Shown piece after piece: positions 9,815 through 17,428 of a DNA stretch of 64,000 bases. A model generated the notes under the pieces. It did no database searches. It was not told the origin of the DNA and saw only the letters and a program-made list of their open reading frames with translations. This stretch comes from Rodentibacter haemolyticus. GTDB taxonomy: Bacteria; Pseudomonadota; Gammaproteobacteria; Enterobacterales; Pasteurellaceae. How positions within the stretch are numbered: position 1 is the first letter of the stretch; each line of letters starts with the position of its first letter. The stretch spans positions 992,001 to 1,056,000 of the forward strand of contig NZ_CP063056.1 of NCBI RefSeq assembly GCF_015356115.1, in the 5' to 3' direction. A program made the translations under genes and the position numbers.

Positions 9815-10111
9815 TATGTATAGTAGATAAAGATGTTGTTTTATTAAATAGTAGAGAATGATTTTATTTAAAGGATTTTTATAAACAAGATCATTAAATT
9901 TTTCATAAATAGATTAATTTTCCTAAATTGAGTTAAATTATGCCTATAGAGATTATTTTATGGATTTACTTCAATATTTTTATCAATATATTTTCTTTAT
10001 TTCCCTATCTTTAATTTGGCTTTTCTAAGTTGTGAAATAATTTCTATCTCTTGATTAACTCGGTAAAAATTGAAACTATTTTTTTTTAATTTTTACTATA
10101 CCTCAATACAT
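9815..10111. other. AT-rich intergenic stretch, no gene seen
   Basis: About 300 bp of very AT-rich DNA between two facing terminators. No open frame with a ribosome binding site, no repeat shared with the rest of the window and no uptake signal were found. Confidence 0.6.
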
Positions 10112-10148
10112 AAAAAAGCGGCTAATCACAATAGAGAATGATTAGCCG
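10112..10148 (-). terminator. Terminator after the porin gene
   Basis: Stem CGGCTAATCA (10119-10128)/TGATTAGCCG (10139-10148); on the minus strand it is followed by CTTTTTTA. It lies 27 bp past the porin stop. Confidence 0.9.
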
Positions 10149-10174
10149 AAATTTACTAGCAGCAATTATTTTTA

Positions 10175-11285
10175 TTAGAATTTAATACGTGTACCTAACA
10201 CTAAACGATGATTTTTAAATTTACCATCAGCTAAAGCAGAGTGTTTCACCTGTCCGGAACCGCCTTCAAGGTAAACAGAAACAAATTTATTAAATTTATG
10301 GTCAGCACCAATCATCCAACCGCGCATTTTGTATTTCTCAGCAACATTTGCTTTCTGTGCTTGAGCAAAATAGTATTCGGAATAAACCGCATTTTTTGGT
10401 GTAACCTGTACTTTTAAGCCCAATTGGAAGCGATTATTTTTGTTGAAAGGCCCGCCCGCATTAGCGATTTTTTGGAAGCCGATATTTTTTGAATCGTGGT
10501 CTTTATTCGCTTTACCATAAGCCCAATCTAAACCGACGCTAACCAATTTATAAGTGACATCAAAACCTACACCGGCACGAACTAAATCATATTCGTCAGT
10601 TTTAAAACCTGTATCAGATTGTTTCACTTTGGTATAGCCGGAACCGAAACGAACCGCAATATCGTCCCATTTTCCATCATAGAATAAACCGACACCATAG
10701 CCTTGACCTTCATCCCAAACGGAGTTACCGCTTGATTTCCGCACGGTTTTTTCTACTCCATTTGCATCTTTTACTTTAACTTCTTTGATCTCGAACACCG
10801 ATATAATAATCCGCCGCAAAACGAACACCGGCAAACTTAGCAGACATAAAGTGTACCGCTTTTTTATGTTGATCTAAGAATACGTTACCACCCCATTCGT
10901 AAGTATAATTTGCTTTTGGAATGTGATCCCCTAAGGTTAATTGACGACCAAAGGTGAGCGTACCGATTTCAGGATGAGTAAATCCCCCGAATACACGTTT
11001 AGCATGTAAATCATTGGCGAAATTACCACCACTTGAAAAACGCATTTCAACGGCAGCTAATGCTGAAAATCCTTGACCAATCTCTTGGAAGGCGCGAACG
11101 CGAAAGCGAGAGCCTTCATCGTACAGATCCGTACGTTTATTTTTTTCATTGCGAAGTTCTAAGCTGGCACGGCCATCAATGTCAATTTTCGTGCCAAGAT
11201 CTTTATTTTCATAAACGACAACAGCATTTGCGGCAGAACTTGCAGCCATTGCAGCAACAGCCAAAGCAATAATTGTTTTTTTCAT
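10175..11285 (-). pseudogene. OmpH/P2-family general porin, frameshifted
   Basis: Two overlapping frames make one trimeric porin of about 370 residues. The first (11285 down to 10776) has a signal peptide MKKTIIALAVAAMAASSAANA and the strands VVVYENKDLGTKIDIDGRAS... to FAGVRFAADYY. The second frame resumes at FEIKEVKVKDANG and runs to the classic C-terminal Phe (LVLGTRIKF). The switch needs one base skipped near 10790-10810, just where the hypervariable loop after ADYY is expected; a 9-bp direct repeat (CGAACACCG at 10792 and 10822) marks the spot and no homopolymer is present. It lies 52 bp downstream of nanM with no terminator between, so it is probably co-transcribed. Either a real knockout or a sequence error; a role in sialic acid entry is inference. 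Confidence 0.85.
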
Positions 11286-11337
11286 AATGATTTCCTCATG
11301 GTTGATTGAAATTAACTACGTAATAAAGAAAGAGTGA

Positions 11338-12471
11338 TTATTCAATGGTTAATGTTTTGCCGTCATAACTTAAGGTTTGCACCGTTGTTAATGCCTTACC
11401 CCCGTCGGTTTCACCACCGATCAGCAACACTTTATTGTCATAGCCGATGCTCACTCCATAGCCGATACCTGCCGGTAACTCACCAATAATTTTCCATTTG
11501 TTATTGTTGAGTGCATACACTTCTTTATGCCATGCTTTTTTCAATCCCTGATGAGCAAATAATTTCCCCTCTTTGAACTGTTTAGTTGAGCCAGGGAAGT
11601 TCGCTCCGCCGGTTACCACATAATAACCGTTGGTATATCCGCCCATTGCACCGGCTAACCCATCTTGTGTCTGACCTTTTGGTGCCGGTAAATCACCCAA
11701 GGCTTTCCATTTCACGCCTTTTTTAGTAATTGTTCCTTGCTCTGTTGCGGCAGTACGCAATCCCGGTTTGATTTCACCATTTATAACGAGAAGATCATTG
11801 CCTTTAATAGCAAATGCTGCACCGGCACGTGGTGGGAATGGGAATACGCCCTCGTTGTACCATTTATTAGTTGCCGGTTGATAGCTGAATAATTCCGGAG
11901 TGAAGAAATAGTCTTGAGGACGTTGATCAAAATACGGATCCATCACCGCTTTTTGTTTTGCTTTATCATCACCTGCAGCTGTGTAATCTTGGAAATAACC
12001 GTTAAAAATAGCTTCGTTTACGCCACCGATTAAATAAATTTTATCTTGAGAACTCACCGCACTTGCGCCCACAATACCACGTGGTGAATGTGTCGGAAGT
12101 TTTGTCCAAGTGTTATCTGCCGGGTTATAACTATAGGCATCATTTACTAACTGTAATTCGCCTTTTTCATTTTTTTGTAAACCACCGAACACGTATAATT
12201 TGCCATCAATTGCGGCCGCGACAGGTTGGTTACGATCGCCACCGGGGAATGCTGCAATTTCTTGCCATTGCGCATCCTTTTCTTTCAAGTTTAATGAGAA
12301 GAATTTGTTACCACCCGTGCCTAACCCTACATAAACCGTATCATTGATTAAAGCGCCTGCACCGCTTTTGATTCCGATTGGTAAATCCGGGTATTGGGCA
12401 GCCTGTGCCGCTGAAAATGCAGCAAATGAGATCGCAGCTAATACTGCAGCAGATAAAGTTGATTTTTTCAT
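11338..12471 (-). CDS. nanM: N-acetylneuraminate epimerase (mutarotase), periplasmic
   Basis: 377 residues. NanM converts alpha-sialic acid released by sialidase to the beta anomer in the periplasm. The signal peptide is MKKSTLSAAVLAAISFAAFSAAQA. The mature part is a six-bladed Kelch-type propeller with blade motifs LYVFGG, IYLIGG, LLVINGE, YYVVTGG and VLLIGGE. I place the start at 12471 because GAGGTGC lies 4-10 bases upstream, and an ATG four codons earlier would overlap that site. It is the first gene of a unit with the porin, resembling the E. coli nanC-nanM pairing of porin and mutarotase, and it faces the sialidase gene. Confidence 0.95.
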   Translation of the reverse strand: MKKSTLSAAVLAAISFAAFSAAQAAQYPDLPIGIKSGAGALINDTVYVGLGTGGNKFFSLNLKEKDAQWQEIAAFPGGDRNQPVAAAIDGKLYVFGGLQKNEKGELQLVNDAYSYNPADNTWTKLPTHSPRGIVGASAVSSQDKIYLIGGVNEAIFNGYFQDYTAAGDDKAKQKAVMDPYFDQRPQDYFFTPELFSYQPATNKWYNEGVFPFPPRAGAAFAIKGNDLLVINGEIKPGLRTAATEQGTITKKGVKWKALGDLPAPKGQTQDGLAGAMGGYTNGYYVVTGGANFPGSTKQFKEGKLFAHQGLKKAWHKEVYALNNNKWKIIGELPAGIGYGVSIGYDNKVLLIGGETDGGKALTTVQTLSYDGKTLTIE

Positions 12472-12671
12472 ATAGCACCTCATTGAGAGATTAATAATTT
12501 GCCTATCTTTAAAACAACATTGAAGGGCGCTTTTAAATTGAAAGAGAAATCAATACTGTGAATCGCACGAAATCCCTTTTCTTTTATTACAGCATTAATA
12601 AATTTGGTATGAATTGCAATGAACTCCAAAACAGAGAAGATCAGCACTAAGGCGTTTAATAAGATGAGGCT

Positions 12672-12743
12672 ATATTACGGAGTGAAAAATTAATATTCAA
12701 CAATAATTTGAAGTGAATTTTCAGAAATGAGAGATTGATCACA
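12672..12743 (-). promoter_or_regulatory. nanM promoter with CRP-like site
   Basis: On the minus strand, TTGAAT (12700-12695) and TAATAT (12677-12672) are spaced by exactly 17 bp. The site TGAGA-GATTGA-TCACA at 12728-12743 matches the CRP consensus in 9 of 10 positions and centres near -71 for a start at about 12665. It shares TGAGAGAT..ATCACAAA with the sialidase promoter site. The 5' leader of about 190 bases to the nanM start shows no recognised riboswitch. Confidence 0.6.
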
Positions 12744-12790
12744 AATTTACAACATACTTTTTATAAAATAAGAATAATTCTTAAACAATA

Positions 12791-12834
12791 AAAGTGCGGT
12801 TAGAAAAAACAATGTTTTAAATAACCGCACTTTA
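12791..12834. terminator. Uptake-signal inverted pair (bidirectional hairpin)
   Basis: AAAGTGCGGTTA (12791) and TAACCGCACTTTA (12822) form a stem around an AT-rich loop. It lies between the divergent nanM and tRNA promoters, so it ends no visible gene here and may act mainly as an uptake site. The 466-bp gap between nanM and tRNA-Ser otherwise contains the two promoters listed separately. Confidence 0.6.
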
Positions 12835-12889
12835 TTTACACAATATGAAGATAAAATATTCAACTGAATTATCTTTTTCAAAAAAGGGT

Positions 12890-12917
12890 TTGACATCTTT
12901 TTAAAAAAACGTATTAT
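12890..12917 (+). promoter_or_regulatory. tRNA operon promoter
   Basis: TTGACA (12890-12895) and TATTAT (12912-12917) with a 16-bp spacer lie about 20 bp upstream of tRNA-Ser. Confidence 0.7.
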
Positions 12918-12937
12918 ACCGCCCACACACCGATTGT

Positions 12938-13031
12938 GGTGAGATGGCCGAGTAGGCTGAAGGCGCTCCCCTGCTAAGGGAGTATGGGGTCAAAAACTCC
13001 ATCGAGGGTTCGAATCCCTCTCTCACCGCCA
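12938..13031 (+). tRNA. tRNA-Ser (GCT)
   Basis: Acceptor stem GGTGAGA/TCTCACC, encoded CCA, long variable arm typical of type II serine tRNAs, and anticodon loop CTGCTAA giving anticodon GCT. It would read AGC/AGT serine codons. First of three tRNA genes behind one promoter. Confidence 0.96.
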
Positions 13032-13051
13032 TTTGTGCTTTTATTTATTCT

Positions 13052-13128
13052 GCACCCGTAGCTCAGCTGGATAGAGTACTCGGCTACGAACCGAGCGGTC
13101 AGAGGTTCGAATCCTCTCGGGTGCGCCA
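13052..13128 (+). tRNA. tRNA-Arg (ACG), copy 1
   Basis: 77 bases with encoded CCA; acceptor GCACCCG/CGGGTGC; anticodon loop CTACGAA gives ACG (A34 normally edited to inosine, reading CGU/CGC/CGA). T-stem is AGAGG/CCTCT. Confidence 0.96.
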
Positions 13129-13183
13129 TTTTAAAACGGCTCTATCTTCTTAGAATGGTGATGAATAATTAAAAGACGACTAC

Positions 13184-13260
13184 GCACCCGTAGCTCAGCT
13201 GGATAGAGTACTCGGCTACGAACCGAGCGGTCAAAGGTTCGAATCCTTTCGGGTGCGCCA
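13184..13260 (+). tRNA. tRNA-Arg (ACG), copy 2
   Basis: Identical to copy 1 except for one compensatory T-stem pair: AAAGG/CCTTT instead of AGAGG/CCTCT. Encoded CCA and anticodon ACG are kept, so both copies look functional. Confidence 0.96.
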
Positions 13261-13320
13261 TTTCTATTTTTATATTATCTTAATTCTCTCATTTTTTTTG
13301 ATGTCTCATTATTCGGTATT

Positions 13321-14004
13321 TTATCTGCCTTCTCTGTTATCAATCGTTTTTAGCAAATATTGCCCGTTGACGTCCGCTAAACTACGGAATCCGACATTTG
13401 TGATTTTGTAAGCATATTTTGTTTGATAAATCACATTATCGTGATGATGGCCGTGGAAAATATGTTTTATTCCCATTTTTTCGGCTAAATCATTGATCAC
13501 CTGAAATCCCATAGGATGCGGTTTTGGTGCTTCGTGACAAATTAAAATATCGGCTTGTTTATTCTCAAGTACTTCAATATCGGAAGGGAAAATCGAGGTG
13601 CGATGGCGTAATGGTACGCCGCCACGCCAGATTTTTTCTTGTGAACTGTATTGACAATAATGAATGGGATCAAAAAACATCGGGCGATTTGGCGGCATCC
13701 AAATTTGCCCACGGAATACGCCGCCGAGACCTGCAATGCGCACGCCTTGAACATTCTCTACACGGTTGTGTAAATTCCGTGTTTTCCATTCACTCCCCCA
13801 AATTGCATCGAAAGCGGCAACGGTATTACTGTCATGATTGCCATGAATGAACCAAATATCACAATATCGTGCCAATTTTTCTAATTCGTCAGGCGAAGAA
13901 AGCTGTAAGTCACCCAGAATAATCAGGGCAACATCGTCATTTGCTTTAACGAAAGGATAGAGATGCTCATAACTGCCATGAGGGTCGCCGGCGAATAGAA
14001 TCAT
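13321..14004 (-). CDS. Calcineurin-type metallophosphoesterase
   Basis: 227 residues with the full metal-ligand set of the superfamily in order: GDPHG (D-x-H, near residue 6), GDLQ, GNHD (about 56), CHEAP (about 155) and GHHHD (about 185). These bind a dinuclear metal centre and hydrolyse phosphoesters; the substrate cannot be told. The start codon follows the nadR stop after one base, so the two are translationally coupled. A role linked to nicotinamide nucleotides is a guess from this context only. No signal peptide, so it is probably cytoplasmic. Confidence 0.88.
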   Translation of the reverse strand: MILFAGDPHGSYEHLYPFVKANDDVALIILGDLQLSSPDELEKLARYCDIWFIHGNHDSNTVAAFDAIWGSEWKTRNLHNRVENVQGVRIAGLGGVFRGQIWMPPNRPMFFDPIHYCQYSSQEKIWRGGVPLRHRTSIFPSDIEVLENKQADILICHEAPKPHPMGFQVINDLAEKMGIKHIFHGHHHDNVIYQTKYAYKITNVGFRSLADVNGQYLLKTIDNREGR

Positions 14005-14005
14005 A

Positions 14006-15112
14006 TCATTTACTCTTTAAAACTGTCGGACCGTTTTGTAAATCGTCCAATTCTTCCTCGTTTAACACTTTTTCAATGACTGATTTCACTTGGTTATAAC
14101 GCTCGAAATAACTTGGCGAGTTAATTTCAATGTAAGGAACTTTATATTTATCCAACAATTTCTTGAGAAGCTGCTGAAACTGCTGACGCTGTTTTTTCGA
14201 CCCTAAACTGCGTAAGCCATCATCCACCCATTCAGTATTGTTTTTCAACAAAATAGTGATATCAAACGGATATTCTTTAATCATTGAATCTAAGAAAGGG
14301 TGAGCTTTACCCTCATATTGAATACAAAATGCCTGCGTGGTAATGAAATCCGTATCAATAAAAGCAATTTTGTGTGCATGGCGAACGGCATAGTCAATAT
14401 AACGTTGATGTCCAAGTGCCATTTGCGGATAGTCGGAATATTGCATCGCCTGCTCATCACCGCCCAGTTTTTCAAACACAAATTCACGCCCGTATTCCCA
14501 GGCGGAAGTCGTATTAAAAACGGCAGCGAGCTTATTGACTAACACGGTTTTTCCACTGCTTTCACCGCCTAAAATAGCAACGGTTTTCGCAAAGAACGGG
14601 CGTACTTCCTTCGGAATAAATTTCCAATATTGAAAAGGGGTTGTGCGGATTTTCGTCGCAGATACATTAAAGAAAGTGCGGTCAGGATCCACTAAAGAAA
14701 CCTCCAAACCCAAATATTTTTCATAAGGGGATTTATCTTGCGGTTCGCTACTGAATACAACGGAAGGTTCAAATCCTTTTTCTTTAAATAAAACTTTTAC
14801 CGCATCACTCCAAGATTGCCAACCGTTCGGATAGCTTGGGATACCGTCTTCAATTAAATGATGAATAAAAATCTGATTTTTCTGATATTTGAAAATTTGC
14901 TGCATCCAGCGCAGTCGATCTTGCACTGTCGGCATTCGCTTCATTTTACTGTCATAAAACAGTTTTAAATCACGTTCGGTATCGCTGCACACAATCACGT
15001 GTAATTCGTCAACTTTACTGAATGCTTCATAAATCATATTAATATGACCGGTATGGACAGGATAAAATTTTCCAAAGATAACACCGACTTTTTTCTCTTT
15101 CGCTGCAGACAT
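14006..15112 (-). CDS. nadR: Bifunctional NMN adenylyltransferase / ribosylnicotinamide kinase
   Basis: 368 residues. The N-terminal half is the nucleotidyltransferase with GKFYPVHTGHIN (T/HxGH motif) and FFNVSATKIRTTP. The C-terminal half is the nicotinamide riboside kinase with P-loop GGESSGKT. It turns nicotinamide riboside into NMN and then NAD, the salvage route used by Pasteurellaceae. Unlike enterobacterial NadR there is no N-terminal helix-turn-helix repressor domain, the normal state in this family. A downstream phosphoesterase is coupled to it. One uptake signal lies inside the gene near 14672. Confidence 0.96.
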   Translation of the reverse strand: MSAAKEKKVGVIFGKFYPVHTGHINMIYEAFSKVDELHVIVCSDTERDLKLFYDSKMKRMPTVQDRLRWMQQIFKYQKNQIFIHHLIEDGIPSYPNGWQSWSDAVKVLFKEKGFEPSVVFSSEPQDKSPYEKYLGLEVSLVDPDRTFFNVSATKIRTTPFQYWKFIPKEVRPFFAKTVAILGGESSGKTVLVNKLAAVFNTTSAWEYGREFVFEKLGGDEQAMQYSDYPQMALGHQRYIDYAVRHAHKIAFIDTDFITTQAFCIQYEGKAHPFLDSMIKEYPFDITILLKNNTEWVDDGLRSLGSKKQRQQFQQLLKKLLDKYKVPYIEINSPSYFERYNQVKSVIEKVLNEEELDDLQNGPTVLKSK

Positions 15113-15185
15113 AGTTCACTTTTTTATTGCACAAAATTGAGTGTCGCTATTGTAGGCGAAATGAAAATATTTTTCACGTTCTGAT

Positions 15186-15213
15186 TTTGCACCTCCGCAT
15201 TTTACGTTATACT
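15186..15213 (+). promoter_or_regulatory. Putative ribB promoter
   Basis: TTTGCA (15186-15191) and TATACT (15208-15213), 16-bp spacer, ending 9 bp before the conserved FMN riboswitch begins. Confidence 0.5.
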
Positions 15214-15222
15214 TAGTCCCGC

Positions 15223-15392
15223 ATTCTCAGGGCAGGGTGAAATTCCCTACCGGTGGTAAAGCCCACGAGCGCTTAAAAGTGCGGTCAATTTTTAGTTAAA
15301 TTTTCTTGTGAAATTGTTCCGCTTTTACTTTTAAGGTTAGCAGATTTGGTGAAATTCCAAAGCCGACAGTAAAGTCTGGATGAAAGAGAATA
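15223..15392 (+). ncRNA. FMN riboswitch (RFN element)
   Basis: Conserved RFN blocks appear in order: TCTCAGGGCAGGGTGAAATTC, CCTACCGGTGGTAAAGCC, CACGAGCG, then CAGATTTGGTGAAATTCCAA, GCCGACAGTAAAGTCTGGATG and the closing strand GAAAGAGAAT. It should sense FMN and control ribB. The variable arm between CACGAGCG and CAGATTTGG is enlarged: CTTAAAAGTGCGGTCAATTT, containing an uptake signal (15277-15285), can pair with a partly complementary AAATTG...CCGCTTTT...TTTTAAG. Expression platform is the terminator listed next. Confidence 0.95.
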
Positions 15393-15393
15393 A

Positions 15394-15425
15394 AACGGAT
15401 TGGATTCCCAACCCGTTCTTTTTAT
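15394..15425 (+). terminator. Riboswitch expression-platform terminator
   Basis: Stem AACGG-A-TTGG/CCAA-C-CCGTT with ATTC loop followed by CTTTTTATTT, directly after the aptamer. Fits FMN-induced premature termination; about 60 bases then lead to the ribB start. Confidence 0.8.
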
Positions 15426-15483
15426 TTGTATTTCTCAGCCCTGATTCTGGTTAATTTTAATCTAAGAAATAAAGGAAATTACG

Positions 15484-16131
15484 ATGAATCAGTCAATTTT
15501 ATCCCCATTCGGCGCAACCGCTGAAGCACGTGTACTGAATGCTATCAACGCATTCAAGAATGGCAACGGTGTATTGGTATTGGACGATGAAGATCGCGAA
15601 AATGAAGGTGATTTAATCTTTCCAGCCGAAACCATCACATCAGAACAAATGGCAAAATTAATTCGTTACGGTAGCGGTATTGTATGTTTATGTATCACTG
15701 AAGAATTATGCCAGCAGCTTGATTTACCGCCGATGGTAGAGAATAACAGCAGTGTTAATAAAACGGCGTTTACTGTGACGATTGAAGCCGCTAAAGGAGT
15801 TTCTACCGGTGTGTCCGCAGCCGATCGCGTAACCACGATTCAAGCTGCGATCGCAGACGGCGCAAAACCGCAAGACTTACATCGACCGGGGCACGTTTTT
15901 CCACTTCGCGCTACAAATGGCGGAGTATTGGCACGCCGTGGACATACCGAGGCTTCCGTAGATCTTGCTCGACTTGCCGGCTTTAAACCTGCCGGGGTGA
16001 TTTGTGAAATCACTAATGATGACGGCTCGATGGCACGCGCCCCCGAAATCATTGCATTTGCCCAAAAATTTGGCTATGTGGTCTTAACGATTGAAGATTT
16101 AGTGGAATATCGTTTAGCACACAATATTTAA
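15484..16131 (+). CDS. ribB: 3,4-dihydroxy-2-butanone 4-phosphate synthase
   Basis: 215 residues, normal for stand-alone RibB. It converts ribulose 5-phosphate to the four-carbon precursor of riboflavin. Family motifs: VLVLDDEDRENEGDLIFPAE (acidic metal-binding loop), TAFTVTIEA, GVSTGVSAADR, HRPGHVFPLRA and RRGHTEASVDL. No GTP cyclohydrolase II domain is fused. AAAGGAAATTACG precedes the ATG. Control by the FMN riboswitch upstream makes it the regulated entry point of flavin synthesis here. Confidence 0.97.
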   Translation: MNQSILSPFGATAEARVLNAINAFKNGNGVLVLDDEDRENEGDLIFPAETITSEQMAKLIRYGSGIVCLCITEELCQQLDLPPMVENNSSVNKTAFTVTIEAAKGVSTGVSAADRVTTIQAAIADGAKPQDLHRPGHVFPLRATNGGVLARRGHTEASVDLARLAGFKPAGVICEITNDDGSMARAPEIIAFAQKFGYVVLTIEDLVEYRLAHNI

Positions 16132-16140
16132 TTTCAGTCA

Positions 16141-16183
16141 AAGTGCGGTTAAAATTCAACGTGATTTTTAACCGCATTTTTCG
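16141..16183 (+). terminator. Paired uptake-signal terminator of ribB
   Basis: AAGTGCGGTTAAAA at 16141 pairs with TTTTTAACCGCATTTTTC ending near 16183, 10 bp after ribB. Confidence 0.85.
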
Positions 16184-16221
16184 ATAATATGCTGGTGTGT
16201 TTTTATATTTAGGATGATTTT

Positions 16222-16994
16222 ATGCACAATACAATACAAAACAACACAATTACGTTATTAGCCTAACCACAGAGACAAAACGCCGAAAACATATTGAACA
16301 AGAATTTGGTAAGCAAAATATTCCTTTTGTATTCTTTGATGCGATTACACCTGAACGCATTGAAGAAATCGCTAAACAATTTAGCATCACCCTTGATCGC
16401 TCTTCCAAGGCAAAATTGTCGGACGGCGAGATTGCTTGTGCATTAAGCCATATCGCCCTATGGAATTTCGCACTAGAAAATGATCTGGATTATATTAATA
16501 TCTTTGAGGATGACATTCATTTGGGTGAAAATGTCAAGGCATTATTAGAGGTCGATTATCTTCCTCTGGATGTTGATGTGCTGAAATTAGAAGCCAATGG
16601 CAAAATGATTTTTAAAAAGCCGACAGTGATAAAGTGTGGACGAAATATTTATCCTCTGACCTTTAAACAATCAGGTACGGCAGGTTATACCGTTACGCAT
16701 AAAGGGGCGAAATATTTACTTGAGCAGGTGAAAAATAAACCACTTGAACTTGCGATTGATTCACTAATTTTTGAAGATTTTTTGAACTTAAAAGATTATA
16801 AGATTATGCAACTTTCACCAGCAATTTGTGTTCAAGATTTTATTATCAATAGCGTCCCCTTTGAAAGTAGTTTGAAGAAAGGTCGTGCAGCGGTTTCCGG
16901 TAACCAAAAGAAAGCCTCATTATTAGAAAAAATCAGAAATGAATTTATAAGAGTAAAACGAAAACTATTTATGAAACAGGTACCTTTTAAATGA
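16222..16994 (+). CDS. Family 25 LOS glycosyltransferase, start out of frame (candidate phase-variable, OFF)
   Basis: From 16251 the frame reads YVISLTTETKRRKHIEQEF, then GEIACALSHIALW, NIFEDDIHLG and a GT25 C-domain to residue ~247, the pattern of LOS beta-galactosyltransferases such as Lex2B/LgtB. The only start with a ribosome binding site (AGGATGATTTTATG, ATG at 16222) is in another frame and stops after 14 codons. Between it and the domain lie five pentanucleotide units (16226-16250). Losing one unit (or gaining two) joins ATG to the enzyme frame (29-5=24). No in-frame ATG, GTG or TTG precedes the domain; a TTG at 16416 falls inside it. I read this as a contingency gene in the OFF state, or a decayed one. 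Confidence 0.75.
16226..16250 (+). repeat. Pentanucleotide tandem repeat (ACAAN)5 in the GT25 5' end
   Basis: Five contiguous units ACAAT-ACAAT-ACAAA-ACAAC-ACAAT begin two bases after the ATG at 16222. Only the first two adjacent units are identical, so the tract is short and degenerate compared with strongly slipping loci. Confidence 0.8.
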
Positions 16995-17080
16995 TAAAGA
17001 GCGATCAAAATTGACCGCACTTTGATCTGCTCCCCAAAAGTTGGACATTCAAACCAACAAATTAAGGAGCAGATTCTTTT

Positions 17081-17428
17081 ATGGGCAAACATTATTCAAC
17101 AGACTTTAAATTAAACATCGTTAAAATGATAGGAAACGACCAATTAGGTATCCGAGAAGCGGCAGAACGCTACCATATCTCAAGCCATGCCTCTATCGTA
17201 AATTGGTTGCAACGTTTCCAAAAACAAGGTATGAACGGGCTTATTCGCCAACCTAATAAGGGATATTCACAAAAAATGAAAAAATATGATGGTTCGGAGA
17301 CGGTCAAAGACCTGACGGATAGAAATGCGCTTTTAAAACGAATAGAATACCTTGAAGCGGAAAATGATGTGCTAAAAAAGTTAAAAGCCTTGCGGGAGCA
17401 GAAAGTCAAAAGGAAAAAAGGGTCATAG
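17081..17428 (+). CDS. IS3-family transposase OrfA
   Basis: 115 residues: MGKHYSTDFKLNIVKMI, a helix-turn-helix (GIREAAERYHIS...VNWLQRFQKQG) for terminal repeat binding and a C-terminal leucine-rich coiled coil (NALLKRIEYLEAENDVLKKLKAL) for dimerisation. The stop shares its last base with a GTG of orfB. AAGGAGCAG precedes the start. Confidence 0.88.
   Translation: MGKHYSTDFKLNIVKMIGNDQLGIREAAERYHISSHASIVNWLQRFQKQGMNGLIRQPNKGYSQKMKKYDGSETVKDLTDRNALLKRIEYLEAENDVLKKLKALREQKVKRKKGS

Noticed and set aside
10175..11285. Two separate porin genes
   Set aside because: The two frames join into one normal-length OmpH-type porin; the second has no signal peptide or ribosome binding site of its own.
12938..13260. 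tRNA cluster as an integration site for an island
   Set aside because: No integrase, no direct repeat of a tRNA 3' end and ordinary chromosomal genes on both sides.
13524..13850. Plus-strand frame opposite the metallophosphoesterase
   Set aside because: A shadow of the well-supported minus-strand gene; no ribosome binding site or recognisable protein pattern.
16416..16994. GT25 gene starting at TTG 16416
   Set aside because: That codon is inside the conserved domain; the N-terminal YVISLTT strand lies upstream in the same frame, so a real product must begin earlier.
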